DNA of 64,000 nt from Arbacia lixula (lineage: Eukaryota; Echinodermata; Echinoidea; Arbacioida; Arbaciidae): contig OZ022589.1 in NCBI GenBank assembly GCA_963669155.1, positions 7,175,337 to 7,239,336 on the forward strand, given 5' to 3'. The position numbers were made by a program, and so were the translations under genes. The stretch's first letter is position 1; every line of letters begins with the position of its first letter. This document shows positions 1 to 12,869 of the stretch, in pieces. The notes beneath the pieces are model-generated. The model was given only the letters and a program-made list of their open reading frames with translations, was not told the origin of the DNA and did no database searches.

Positions 1-3000
1 ATCAACCATGGCAGGGCCATCGCCTTCTCGAACAGCTTCTCTTCGGATGAGGTTACAGAGTCCATCGAACATGAGAGCCTTGGTGTGATTGAGAACTTCG
101 TCATCATTTTCAGCACCCAGTTCACAGGCTTCAGTGCAGAACCATTCATCTGGCAATGTGAAACATTCAAGTAAAGTTGTTGCAAAATAAGAATGATGTT
201 TGTAGGGATCTATAATGCCCTACTCTGACAGAAGGAAGCAAGTGACTCACTCAAATCTGGGTTATTGGTATTCTTAGCTTGTACCCAGTGTTTCCTACAT
301 ACAGGCAACATCTGGACAAGAAATATTCATCTTGCTGCAAGATATTCAATATAATATGATGTGATGTTGCACTGATGCCAATGCAAGTGACAGACACATT
401 TTGCTCATTTACAAGAAAGTCTCTTTTGTTAGTTGCTTCCTTTTGTCAGATTAGGGGAGTATAGTCTTGACAATATTTCAAGTGTCTTCTATTCTCATTA
501 ATCTATTGTTAACTTTACAATACTGTAATTTATTTTGATTCTAAATTTGCATCTTGTGTTCATGACAGGGTTCTAACCAGGGCTCCATATATACAGAAGA
601 CCAATTGAAGGCCAATGTGCATTTTGTAGCTGTTATCATGAACTGGCATTTGTACCTAAATTCCAGTTTGTGGTGACAGGGACGATTTGTATGGCCCTAC
701 TTAAATATATTTTTTGGGATAAATGAGTGAATGATGTATAATTGAAAGTGACAATTTAATTTTTATCACATATTACTGAAATCTAGCTCTAACAGTACCT
801 ATATTGTCCAGGGAATTATATTAATGTTACCTTTTTCCATCTGTGAAATTTACATTTCATGAAAAAAGATTTGTTAAGTTAGGCTCTCTTCTCATGTGCA
901 TGGAAACTCTTATGCACTGGAATGTATCCAGTAAAGTAAGCTGGGGGTGCTTCACCAAGCCGCTCTTATGCTAAGAACGTCTTTGCGCACGATTGGTTAA
1001 CCTTTCTTGTGCTAAATCAGATATCCAAACTTGTTCCTGTTTTAATATAGTGGGAATTAATTCCCAACAAGCTTAATCAAATTAGACAAATCATAAACTT
1101 TGTATTCAGATACTTGTTAACAACAATAATTTGAATTGAGATCAGATTTTATCTTAAACTGATAGGAATGAAAATCATTGAGAATCTGATTTAGCACAAG
1201 AAGGGGGTCACCAGTTGTGCGTAAAGTTGTTTGTAGCTTAAGAACAGCTTGGTGAAACCACCCCCAGGCCAACTAGGTCTCAAACGGATGGTATTACCTG
1301 GTACGGGGTCATCCTCGCTGAGGTTGACACAGGTCTTGTGGTACCACTCGTACTTCTTGCAATCCTCCTGGAGATGGCACTGGATCATGTGACTCTCACC
1401 TTCCACACTCCTCTGATGGCAGAAGCAGTAGATGTACGAGTCATCCTGTTCACAATCTGCGCTGCAGTACCAATCAGTCTGAAAGTCGGGTGCTTCCTCC
1501 AGGCCAGCACAGCTAAGGTGGAACCAGGCATACTTGCAAGACTTGGCGCAGCACCTCACCATTCCATCGGGCTTTTCTGTAGAGAGCAATGCATCCATGG
1601 GCATAAATATGCAAGGAGTAATTTTCAGCTGCTGTTGAGGAATTGCCATTCTTTCAGAACAAAGCCATCATTCCCATTGAAATGAAGCATTGTGTAGATC
1701 AATATCAACAGATTTTCATCAAGCCCCCACTAATATGTTTCTTTCATGTGTCTCCTTTTATTGAAACCAACTTAATTTCTGGGTAAACTATCCCTTTAAT
1801 TTGGATTTGATGTCTGCACCAAATGATTAAGGAGGGTGTTCATCAAAACATATCACATGCAGGCTTATCCCACTGAGTTATCCTATTAACTTGCTTTCCA
1901 TTGTAAATATTGTTTGTCCTTGTAATAATAAAAAAAACAGAAGCTTATATCCACACTCGTTTTAGTAAAAACTATGCAACTTTGTCTTGATCTTCAGTTA
2001 GTGAAGCACTCCATCAGAAAACAGAAATAAACCTATCTGCAATTGTTTTGAAAGACATGTTTTTGTGTAATACTTTGAAAGGGTTCAAATGTGTAGACTG
2101 ATTTTACCACTTGTCCCGCAATAACAGTATCGAAGATCTTCATCCGATACGTCTCCCGCTCTGTCATCGTATGCGGCTGCTGCTATCTGCACATCTCCTC
2201 TGTCTGGAGGGGCCCAGCAGAAGTCCACCACCCTCTGAGCCAGATTGGTCAGCCACTTGACCTGTGCCTTGACCTTCTGCTTAGCTGGTAATCCATCTAG
2301 CTCATCAAACCATGAGGTCACTCCACACAGTTTCATTGCACAAAGAATGATGTGGGCTTCTGTAGCAAACTACATGAAAGATGAAAATAAATGAAATAAA
2401 TGAAATAAATGAAATACGAAATACAAGGTGCTTAAAAAACTTTTGTCACTTGAAAAGTAATGCCTCCGCCTCTTTGCTAGCTCTACCGTATCGACCGGCA
2501 GATAAGACGCCCTCGCACATAAGACGCACCTCGACTTTGAGCACGCAATTTGAAAAAAAAAAAAAAAATCGGGTCTCACGTACATGTATACACATGTATG
2601 GGACTATGCATTGTGTGACAACAATCAACATCCAACAACAAAATAGATGGCTTTGATAGCCTGACACAATAACGGTAATACGATCTCAATCACATCATCA
2701 GCTTAATTACCAGTTCAAAGAAAGCACCAGAACTAGTATTTGTCAGAGATACCACAAAGAAACCGCTAGCTAGAAAGCTAAGCCCTAAGGATAACCTCCG
2801 TTAGATCAGAGCAGCTATTGTTGCTTTGATCCGACCTCCAGGTGGCGCTGTACACCTTTTGGCCTCGGAGATAAAAAAAAAAAAATCTCCGCTGACGATA
2901 ATGTGTACAGCGCCACCTCGAGGCCGGATCAAAGCAACAATAGCGGCTCTGATCTAACGGAGGTTATCCTTCGGGCTTAGCTTTCTAGCTAGCGGTTTCT

Positions 3001-6000
3001 TTGAGGTGTCTCAGACAAATACTAGTCCTGGTGCTTTCTTCGTACCTGTAATTATGCTGATGATGTGATTGAGATCGTATTACCGGTATTATGTCGGGCT
3101 ATCAAAGCCATTTATTTTGTTGTTAAATGTTGATTGTTGTCACACAATGCATAGTCCCATACATGTGTATACGTGTAAGTTTGAAAGACCCAACTTTTTC
3201 TAACGCCATGTATAAGACGCACCCGGACTTTGGCGTGATTTTCAAGGGGAAAAACATGCGTCTTATACACCGAAAAATACGGTATTTAGATTTATCCTCA
3301 AACTAGAGCAATTCGACTGCCACGCAGTCGATAAATATGCCTCCGCCTCTTTGCTACCTCTATTTAGATTCATTCTCAGAAAATGTTTGTTTGGTGGACA
3401 ATGTACCATTGAAATCCTAGGTGTAATTAAAATATCATACTCTGTTTTTCCATGTTTAGCAAAGTTTGGCAATGTTCAGTGACCTTTGACCTCTTACTTC
3501 TTTGACTTCCAATCTAACCAGTCTGTCTAAATCCATCCTTGTATCAAGTTTGTTTCAAATTAGCCAATTTGGATTGAAGTTCATTGACCTTTGACCTTTC
3601 AGGAATTTTCCCCAAACTTCACCAGTCTACCTCCATGAAGTGATACATCTCTGTACTATGTTTGGTTTGAATTGAATCATTAGATTTGGATTCAATGTGA
3701 AAAAAAAATTATTTGGGGGGAATTTTAAGCCAAATTTTGGCAAAGTTCAGTGACTTTTGACCTCTGAGAAATTTTACCCAAACTGTCATCAGTCTACCTC
3801 AAGTAGTGATCCACCTTTGCGCCATGTTTGGTTAGTATTGCACTATTGGATTTGGATTTGTTTTGAAAAATATCACTTTAGGGGCATTTTTTAGCTCTAT
3901 TTTTGCAACGTTCATTGATCTTTGACCTTTGAACTCTCAGGAGTCTTACCCAAACTTTCACCAGTCTACCTCCATGGAGTGATACATCTCTGTACCATGT
4001 TTCATTAAAATTCAACCATTGGATTTGGATTTGGGTTTTTTGTGAAAAACATAAAATTTTGCAAAGTTCATTGACCTTTGACCTTTGACCTCTGATCTTT
4101 CAGAAATTTTACCAAAATGTCACCAGTGATCCATCTTTGCATCATGTTTAATGAGAATTGCATCCTTGGATTTTTATAAATTGTGACAAAGGTCAATTTT
4201 GGGCAATTTTTACAAAGTTCATTGACCTGTGACTTTTGACCTCAATCAGATTTGACTCCTATTCTACACACTTCATTGGTTTCATGCAATACACACCAAG
4301 TGTGAAGCAAATCTGGTTAATGGTTCTCAAGATATTGCCTAAACGGATTCAGGATGGACGGACAGAATTACTGATGGACAACCCGAAAACATCATGCCTC
4401 TGGCCACTTCGTGGAGGAGGCATAAAAATATGCACATTTGTCTTTATGCATAAGACAAACCAATTAGAATACCTGCTATGATAGGTTGAATGTACAAGGT
4501 TGACAGTATTTTTTACTGTTCATATGTGAATTCAAATTAGGTTAATATTCACTTTGGAGATGAATTATTCTCAAAACTGCAAATAAAACTTCATATTTCG
4601 TACTGTACCTTGTACAAATCCCACACATGCTGGAAGCCTTCGATGGCATCTTTCTTGAAGGACCTGTGATTGAAGTCGTGCTTCATTTGGGCGATTGTGC
4701 CTCTCTCAGCTAGAGTAGAGGCACGGAAGAACTTGTTGTTGGCATCCTGCATGATGAAATGAGACAAAACATCATAACAACATTGCAATCAAATGTGGCA
4801 TCATACATGTACACAACAGCTCAAAAGAATTGGCATAGGGAAAGGGAAAGGGAAGAAAGGGAAGGAACCGCAGTGTTGAACCACGGTATATTTTGTCAAG
4901 TTCAGCATGAAACATGATGCTTTAGCCTAAAAACCCTGCTATCTCATTCAGGACGCAGGCTTTTTAAGAGCAAAACTGATCACTAATTGGCTTTGAAATT
5001 GGCAACACTATTTTTTTTTTCAATTTAAATTTGATGAAGAAACATAATGTAAATTCCATTTTCAGTGAGTTGCCTATTTGAAGATTTAGTGCCCATTTGC
5101 CCCTTATGTTATTTTGAAATGTCATTATGATGGTAATTTATATCACTAAATGCCTAAATGGATTCATCTTGTGCAGAAATGTATGCTCTTTTGCATCATG
5201 CATCTTTTATTATTTTTATAAGTTGAAAAAGTTATAGCTAGAAACCACATTTGTAGTACTTGGTCCCGAGTGAATTAAGCTTATAACAAAGAGCAAACAA
5301 ACTATATCATGAGTCAAGCATGAACTAGCACTTCCCCAATTCAAACTACACTGTACTTCCTTTCAACTTTATTTTGGGGTTTTGTAATAACTTCAAACAT
5401 AAAAAGTAACCTGACTAATTTTGCTATCCCAGTTGATATGCAAACTTTTGCAATGCAAGCAACTACAGGTATCATGCAGTAAAGTAAAGTAAGTATGTAT
5501 AGTATCTGATCAACAAGTAATTCATGTAATATTGTAATAATTTTGGTAACATCATGGAAGAACATGTGAGAACCACAGGTCTTGTTTTCTACTCCATTCA
5601 TTCATAGCCTAACCATCACAGTCATCAGAGTTAGCATGTTCTTTGAATGGCACCAATTACCTGCATGTGCAGTAGTTCCTTGTGGTATTCTTGCGGACAA
5701 GCTCGCACACCTTCAAGACGGTCTTCCCATTTCTCTCCATTGCTCCGTGCCCTCTGTGCATGGACGATTCGCTCGGCGGAAAGCCCAGCTCCATGAAGCA
5801 GGCATTCCGTTGGTGCATCCTCGACCACGGGAACATATTTCTGTAGATGTTCCATGACAGTCATCATCCCTTGAGTGGAGCCGGGGTCTGCATCAACAAC
5901 ACCAAGAGTCACCTGTAAAAGGCAGACACAGATACAAGAGGGGTGATTCCATGGGGTGGAGGCAATTTTTGTGATGTGCCACAACTCCAAATCCATATCT

Positions 6001-9000
6001 TTATCAAACCAGGCAAATACAGTGTGTCCCAGAAAAAAGGAAACCCGTTTTTGGAGGTCGATAACGTAATCATAAAATATCATATCATTATGAAAATGGC
6101 AACAATATTGAGAGTTAAGTATCTTCTTTTATTTGGTACCAAATTCACAATGAATTGTCCACGCATGACTGATTTCAAGCAATTACAAGTGCTCAATGTC
6201 AGAAACGATTTGCGCAGAATAATGAATGTTGTTTGCACTACCTTGATGCTTCTTTACAAATCTTGACCATTTGTCCTGCGCAACTTGATTTTGACAATAA
6301 TTTTTTAAACACCTGTTGCTCCTCATCGCATGACTCTTATCTATCATGTGAGGTGTCAAATGAAAGAAGAAACACCATGCTTTTTAATGATGTGTATGAT
6401 ATTCAATTATTTTCTTCAGTTAACTAGAGAAATAACACAGAATCTCGGTTTCCTTTTTTCTGGGACACACTGTATAGTCCAATAATCATGGCATGAGCAA
6501 AAAACATGGGGTCCCATCCAGTATTACTCAAAACTCAAACTCAAATAAGCTCAAAACTTAAAGTTGAATTAAGAAGACGATCCCAAATAATGAGATATTT
6601 GCATTAATATCATCCTTATGACACTAGCTTACCTATGAGAGACCTTTTAACCCCCTAAAATAAGCTTAGAATATTAAATTTAGACGATTTATCCCTCACC
6701 ATATTTTCTCTGATCGCTCCGGCGATGAGTACTCGAGACTATTGTTCGAGCACTGTGACGTCACGGACGGGATTTGGGTCACAGTGAGAAAGTAAACAAA
6801 GCGAGCAGTGCAGTATATTGTGTGCATAGACATACACGCTAGTACAATTATGAATGAATTTACTTTCACGTCAGAACTTTTCTTCTATTGTTATGGTTTT
6901 ATGTGAATGATTTTTGAAAATAAATGAGAATTAAGCAATGTCATATAGTCAATGATGTGTCTCTAGTGTTCCAATATTTCTCATTTGAAGCGATTTTACT
7001 GCCTTGTCTTTCGACTTCAACACCGCGGATGAGAGACAAAATTGTAAATTCAATGTAATAATCAGTGCATCTGGCAATCAGTTGGTGATTATATGTGTGC
7101 GAGAACTTGTGAAATAGAAAATGCTCTACGCAGATATGTGGTCGTATTTATTCTCCAACGTATGTAAACACCCTCAAAATGATGCAATATACCTAAAGAT
7201 TAATTTCAAGATAAATAATATAAAATTTGAGCGAGATATTCTCACCGGTCGATCACGTTAGCGGACGCTATTGTACACGTGCGCTGGCTGCAAGCATGCA
7301 CACACACACACACACGAGCGCCCATACGCATAGCATGCAGTATACTGGACAAGTTCAAGCAAGCAGCGCGCTCGAGTGTGTATGAGCTGGGTGGCGATGG
7401 CCGGATCTACTTTACGCTAGTATTCTCAAGTTGTAGAAAATAAGAAAATCAAGTGAAAATATTGACTAATAACTCATCGTTTGCAATCTTACTTCACAAT
7501 TTAAGACTTGAAAACCGTTATTTATACTTTTTTCTACATAGGGAGAGTAAAGATTTGTATATATGATTTGTAATTGTTTGATATGGCTTCCTTTGAAAAA
7601 CATTGGTAAAATCTTCTCTCTCTTTCTGCACTGATTTTTGTATTGATACCAGACACTGGATATTACCCAAATCCCGTCCGTGACGTCACGCTCAGCGTGT
7701 ACCTATGCGTCCAAGGCTTATCGGGGACTCTAAACAGGCTAATTTATATCGACTTTCAAACCAGAATATTGAGCGTTCAAATGAGTTTTCTGATATGCTC
7801 TCTGTTTGAACAGCCTATATGAACTATATAAAGTGTGTATAACCAAAATTTACGGGAATTCGCGCCCTTCTTAATTCAACTTTAACCACAGCTGAATTGT
7901 TCTTCATGGTGAACTGCAAAGGTTGATACCTCTGTTACGTGGACATTGCTTGAAAACTTGCCCTAACCCCATGTAGTGACCCAGAGGCCATATTTATGTC
8001 ACGCTCAATGCCTTTTTATAAGCATTTACTCTGTACTCAAAATGGAAAAAAATGAGGAGGCCTTCCTTCAGGAAAGGAGAGAAATAGGCTTGATAGATAG
8101 ATAGACTCTGTACTTGGCATACTTAATATACAAATTCATCAGTTATTTTGAATATTCAAATAATGCTTACTCAACAAAGATGAAGTAAATTTGAACAGGT
8201 GAAATGAATATCAATATGTGAGACAAGCAAATTGGAAAATTTGGATAATTTCATAATCAGTAAAATCAGTAAAAACTGTGTCCAATGTCAGGACTAAGAA
8301 CTAATAATTTAGAAGGGAGGTCCAATAACCTAAAAAAACGTTTTGTGGTATAGGCAGTTATATGAACTCACACACTCAGACTTCATATCCATTTCTTTGG
8401 TGTATGCATGGACAATTCTTGAGGGGATCTTCTTCCCAAGATGCCGCAGATTTGCCAGATGTTTCGTGAGGAGGCGTGTGACCAAGAAGACGGCCCTTGC
8501 TCTTTGTCGCTCAAACACATCCGGCGATGGGAGAAAGGCATAAGGGTCCAGTTCTACGGCCGAAACTTGTCTTTGTGACGGCTGTTGTGGGACTCGGTCT
8601 TTGACAGCAAAACACATCGTTTGTGACATAAATGTGTTGGATTGCACTGCACTCTGGGGCTTTGCTTGCGAGGCGACCTGGATGTGTTCAATGCATAGTC
8701 CGTAGCCTGGTGGCCTTTCATTCTCGTTCCCTTCTTGTGGAACCCTGATCTCTTCCTGGTGGGGGTGGGGAATTAAAGAAAAGACAATGTTGTCATAATG
8801 AAAATGATTTTAAATCAGAATATCATGTAAATTCACATAGCACCGATAAATTATTGAGTATTCCAAAATATACATCACAAATCAAATTCTCTTGAAATGT
8901 ATAAATGCATACAAACATTTATATTTATAAGCTACAAGTGACTAAGAATAGTATGCATTAACATGAACTTTTGAATTAAAGCCTATAATTTTTCTCTTTT

Positions 9001-11668
9001 TCAATATATCTGCTAATGACTAAGCTTCCCTATTCCTTGAACATAATATTGAAGCTGATCTCATAACATTGAATCAATGTAAGCTTCTAAACATCATATC
9101 ACAGAAAAACATCACAGTTGATTCTTACTATTTCTATTTAGTTCACTGATTTGCATATTAAGCGCACACAAATCAGATAAAAAAATAATGCATGTGATAA
9201 AGTAAACTGTGTACCTTATCATCTTTTTAGAATTTATGAGGACTGCTTTTCTTCCATCGCACAATTCTTACTTAATTATCATCAATACAAATCAAACATT
9301 TAATTATTTCATATTAAAACAGGGCCAAATTCAGGGGGTACGTGATTTACGTTTGCAAATTTGGCAGGTGTGTTGAGTAGCCAATAGAAAAGGAGCAACA
9401 TAAAGGGGGAAGGGGAAGATATTGGTGCTAGGGTGGAAAGCCCCCCCTTTCCAATCTGGCCCTGATGATTGTTGTATATGGATCAAACCTGAGATTCTTT
9501 CCATTTCAGGAATTCTTGGTCATGCTGTATTCCAATCTTGTCCACATTGTACTTGGCTGCATAGACACCTTGTGACACCCCCATGTAGTTCAATGTCTGG
9601 AACACTTTGTCGTTTACTCGTTGTTTCCAAAGCTCTATCCCAAGGGAGGTCCATACAAACTTGTACTTCCCACAATTGGCGTGCAGGGCAGTGGACAGCA
9701 TTTGTCCAGCTTTTCGAGCAAGGTCACTGAAAACACACACATAAAAAACAGTGACATCTTATATCTTGTAAATTTATTTGAAAATGATCTGAATATATTC
9801 TGATTTGTAATGCATTTGGCTTCAGATAACAAAATAGAGATTACATTGATAAGCCATAATGTTTGTATTGCATCTGTGACTAATATGCATGAAGTTTTGA
9901 TAGAAAAAATGTATTTGAGTAATTCAAAAACAAATAATAGATTAAAATATTAGCTCTTTTCTGCAATAATGAAGCACAAATGTATTAGAGGGACATGAAA
10001 GCACTTAATATACACAACAGCTCAAAGGAATTGGCAAAGGGAAAGGGAAAGGGAAGGAGCCGCTGTTTTAAACCACGGTATATGTCGTCCAGTTCAGCAT
10101 GAAACATGATGCTTTAGCCCAACAAGCATTATGTTTCATGCTGAACTGGACAAAATATACAGCAGTTTAAAACTGCAGGTCATTCCCTTTATTCCCTTTC
10201 CCTATGCAAATTCATTTGAAATTTAGTGTACCTTTTGTTTTCTCCATTTTTTTTGAGTGGCATCATTGCCCAGATACAGTTGACTGTGGCTGGCATACTT
10301 TGGCTTGCCTCGTCCATGGCTTCCTCCCAGGAAAATGAAGCAATTGTAGACACGTTGACTTCTTGCTCAAAAGCTTTGAGCTGTGGTTTTGCTTTTATCT
10401 GAGAAAACACACAAAAGTGATAAACTGTAATGTCTATACCCTCCTTGTTAAAAATGACCCATAATGGAGGATGTAAAATGCTGAAAGAATTTAATGCTGA
10501 AAATAAGTATGATGATAATGATAAGTATTGTCGGAGTGATACATAATAATATTACACAAAAAAGGGAGGCTTGTAGACTTAATTACATGTATTCATATTA
10601 GTGATACAGGTATTAAGAAGATTTACGAGAATTTTACAAATGATGATAGTATGAATGAGAATGAAATCATAAGCCTATGATTTATAATATTAATATGACA
10701 TTTTTAAATTTCCAGCTTGATCTCTGTAGAGTCTACATTACTACAGACAGTACTTTTAAGTTTTAAATCAATTGGTCATGTTACTTTCACATACGAGATC
10801 GATAAAGAAGTGCCAATCATGAGGACCTGGCTATTCATTCATCAGGGGAAAAAAATTAATCCAAAATTTTGGGGGCTTCTTTTTGAGCACGTTGGCCAAT
10901 TTGTCTACAATTTTACATTGTGTCTCTATCGGAATTTTTTTAGCTTTTTTAATATTTTCCAGGGCTCTTTTAAGCATTCCGGGGGCAAAATCGCCCCAAG
11001 CTCCTGTGTATTTTTCCCCGGGGCTGCTATTCATTCAGAGTTTTTTTTTTCCTTACCTCAGTTTTGATAATGTCGGTTGCCGCCCTGATAATCGCCTGCC
11101 TTGCCTTCAGTGATCCTTTGCTAAGTGCCCGGCAAGCAGCATAGTACTTGTACGCTTCAAGGTATTCAATAGCTCTGTCTATGTGATTTCGTGGTTGATC
11201 ACTTTCCACCTCCTGCTCTTTGCGGACTTCATCTTCTTTCTCTCCTTCTCTACACTCCACATCTGGTAACTGGCATTCTGATCCTAGCTGTGTCTCTCCC
11301 GAGGCTGGGCCCGACTCTGAGGTGCCCCCTTCTTTATTTAAAATTGCCTCCTTTTGAGGAGGTGGAGGTGGAGGTGATGAGGACGTCGGGCATGGCACTT
11401 TAGGTCCCTCATCTTTTCCTTTACTGACTGGAGCCTTTTTCGTAGGTCGGAAAACCCTTTTATTGCCCTTTTTTATTGTGTTCTTTCTAAAAAACGATGC
11501 ACACTTGTTGCACACATAATTGTCAAGATAGACTGTCCTTTGACAGAATTTGAACGCTGTTCCAGGTGATGACGTCAGTGTTTTCAGCCTCCTCCTATCA
11601 TACCCTCTTCGTCCTTTGACGAACACAGTGAAGCACATAACACATTTGGTAGGATCATAGGTGGCCAT
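1..11668 (-). CDS. DUF6589-domain protein with two PHD fingers (3' partial)
   Basis: Nine exons on the minus strand join in frame: 11668-11057, 10398-10232, 9726-9489, 8755-8372, 5912-5661, 4746-4609, 2369-2108, 1576-1298 and 149-1 (running off the window). Every junction has GT-AG ends and matching phase, giving 827 residues without a stop. Residues 1-204 hold a possible zinc-binding pair (KCVMC, later VCNKC) and a basic/proline-rich linker. From about residue 440 to the end the sequence resembles DUF6589 (QTMCFAVKDRVP, LLHGAGLSAERIVHAQRARS, HDFNHRS, AHIILCAMKL, ending RREAVREGDGPAMVD). Inserted at about 678-722 and 730-784 are two PHD fingers with the Cys4-His-Cys3 pattern (YCYC..., FHLSC, WYCSADC; then YCFC..., YHKTC, WFCTEAC). 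PHD fingers usually read histone H3 tails, so a chromatin role is an inference. DUF6589 has no known activity to my knowledge and is often found in mobile-element-like multicopy proteins. Confidence 0.88.
1711..1800. mobile_element. Half copy of a TTAAAGGG-ended inverted-repeat element
   Basis: This stretch in an intron of the DUF6589 gene matches the right arm of the element at 28767-29258, including the TTATTGAAACCAACTTAAT part and the ending TATCCCTTTAA. No left arm is visible, so it is a truncated relic. Confidence 0.6.
2486..3282. mobile_element. Foldback DNA transposon with TA target duplication
   Basis: The ends are inverted repeats (left CCGTAT...CGG..ATAAGACGC, right GCGTCTTATACACCG...ATACGG), each bordered by TA at 2484-2485 and 3283-3284. 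Inside, about 300 bases per side are mirror images around an A-rich centre near 2870-2885, so the whole element can fold into one long hairpin. There is no coding capacity. TA duplication points to the Tc1/mariner/pogo type, inferred. It lies in a DUF6589-gene intron and has inserted into an older Helitron-like repeat. Confidence 0.8.
3303..4435 (-). mobile_element. Non-autonomous Helitron-like element
   Basis: Read on the minus strand it ends with a hairpin (CGACTG/CAGTCG at 3314-3330) followed by a short spacer and CTAG at 3303-3306, which fits the Helitron 3' end rule (hairpin plus CTRR). The interior is made of degenerate repeats containing TTGACCTTTGACC. The other end carries a GGACGGACAG-like motif. 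Related copies end at 28502 and 37312. No Rep/helicase gene is present. Confidence 0.6.
4812..4930. mobile_element. Half copy of the foldback element seen at 10017-10215
   Basis: It matches the left arm of the 10.0-10.2 kb palindrome (GGGAAAGGGAAAGGGAAG, ACCACGGTATAT, TTCAGCATGAAACATGATGC). The mirrored right arm is missing. Confidence 0.6.
4931..5660. other. Intron sequence without recognised content
   Basis: AT-rich intron between two DUF6589-gene exons. No conserved open frame, RNA gene or repeat family was recognised. Confidence 0.5.
6020..6472. mobile_element. MITE with CAGTGTGTCCCAGAAAA ends
   Basis: A 453-base element begins CAGTGTGTCCCAGAAAA and ends with its reverse complement, and both sides carry TA (6018-6019 and 6473-6474). 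The inside has no intact gene. Ends and TA duplication are typical of Tc1/mariner-derived MITEs. Confidence 0.8.
6558..7885. mobile_element. Long inverted-repeat element carrying TGACGTCA in both arms
   Basis: Terminal repeats of 19 bases (TTAAAGTTGAATTAAGAAG at 6558-6576 and its complement at 7867-7885) bound a 1.3-kb segment. A second inverted pair around TGACGTCACGGACGGGATTT lies inside (6756 onward and up to 7688). There is no open frame of note. It sits in the largest mapped intron of the DUF6589 gene. Confidence 0.65.
8760..9480. other. Intron sequence without recognised content
   Basis: AT-rich DUF6589-gene intron between exons 8755-8372 and 9726-9489. Much of it is mirrored at 44.9-45.65 kb as part of the inverted duplication. 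No other feature was recognised. Confidence 0.5.
10017..10215. mobile_element. Short foldback element
   Basis: The two halves are mirror images around about 10118: GGGAAAGGGAAAGGGAAGG...TTCAGCATGAAACATGATGC against GCATTATGTTTCATGCTGAA...TTCCCTTTCCC. The right end is 17 bases from the DUF6589 exon ending at 10232. The inverted duplicate at 44.36 kb lacks it at this place, which suggests insertion after the duplication. Confidence 0.7.
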
Positions 11669-12634
11669 TTTCCTCTATGTGTCGTAATCAAAATCAAAAA
11701 GGTCCTATTTCGGGTCGGCCCAGGCAATGCAATGCGCTATGTGCACACATTCAAAATCATGCAGCCCGGTAATTTCGCTCCTTGAAACCACAGTGCTGCT
11801 GAAACTGGCGAAAGGAGGGATTATGGTGTCCGAAGGGTCAAACAAAAAAGAAAAAACGATCTCTGTTGGATACAACAAGATTCCTCGCAATGATGACGTA
11901 GAAATAAATGCAGGATAATGGTGGTATATAGGCCCCTACCCTTTAAACTAACTAATGACTTATATGAAAAGAACGCTCATCTAGTTGTCTTTACTCTCAA
12001 GTCTCATGTTGGAACTTTTGGGCCTAACAGTTTCAATATGATGGGCTCGATCAAACAGGCATTTCGGCCAAATTACTGATATACGCACGGCATAAAGCAT
12101 ACAGGATACCAAAAATTACCTTTTGGCGGGCTTTTGAAACTATATTGTTTATGACATGAGGTGAAAGTTAAATAGTTGCTGTTTACTCTATATTGTTAGC
12201 ATGTGGGAACTTTTTGAGTGTGTCTTACTGTTTTAGTTTAAAATCAGGGCATTAATTTACCTCCATGTTATACGCACAGCATTCACATGATATCGAAAAT
12301 GTCCCGTTTTTCCAAAAAAAAAAAAAAAAGTTCGGGCTTTTATCAAAACTGTCTCATGACACTTAAACTATCTATACGAGGTGAAAGCTGAATAGTTACT
12401 CTTAACTATCATACGGTTGGCATGTGGGAACTTTTTGAGTGTGTCTTAGGCCTATACTGTTTCAGTTTGAAATCAGGGCTCTTACCGCCATATTGCATGC
12501 GCACGGCATTCACAGGAAATACCGAAGATGGCCTTTTCCCCAAAAAAGGTGGGGCTTTTATAAAACTATTGTGCACTCAAACTATCTATACAAGGTAAAA
12601 GCTGAACAGTTGCTCTTAACTGTCATACCGTGTG
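11669..12634. repeat. Upstream region of the DUF6589 gene with about 190-base repeats
   Basis: From about 12150, three degenerate units repeat the order ACTTTTTGAGTGTGTCTTA, an A/T-rich middle, CATTCACA and CGGGCTTTTAT..AAACT. The same repeats occur in inverted orientation at 41.88-42.5 kb. No core promoter could be called. Confidence 0.6.
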
Positions 12635-12869
12635 TTTCAAAAAACAAATTACACCTGAAATGGCGGCCAAATAAAATAAATAAAAACTAAACGATTCTGG
12701 GGGGGGGGGGGGGAGAGATTATATGTACATGTATGGATAGCTATTATGGGCTCAACTTTCATATATGACACGAAAACTCAAAATTATTTATGCTCGGATG
12801 AGCACTACTCACTTTTGTAAATGGTATGAGAATTACGCTGCGCAGGAATTAACCTTCCAATTTTTCGAG

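Noticed and set aside
1338-1685. Plus-strand open frame across the PHD exon
   Set aside because: It is the antisense shadow of an exon with Cys/His spacing of PHD fingers and proper splice sites on the minus strand.
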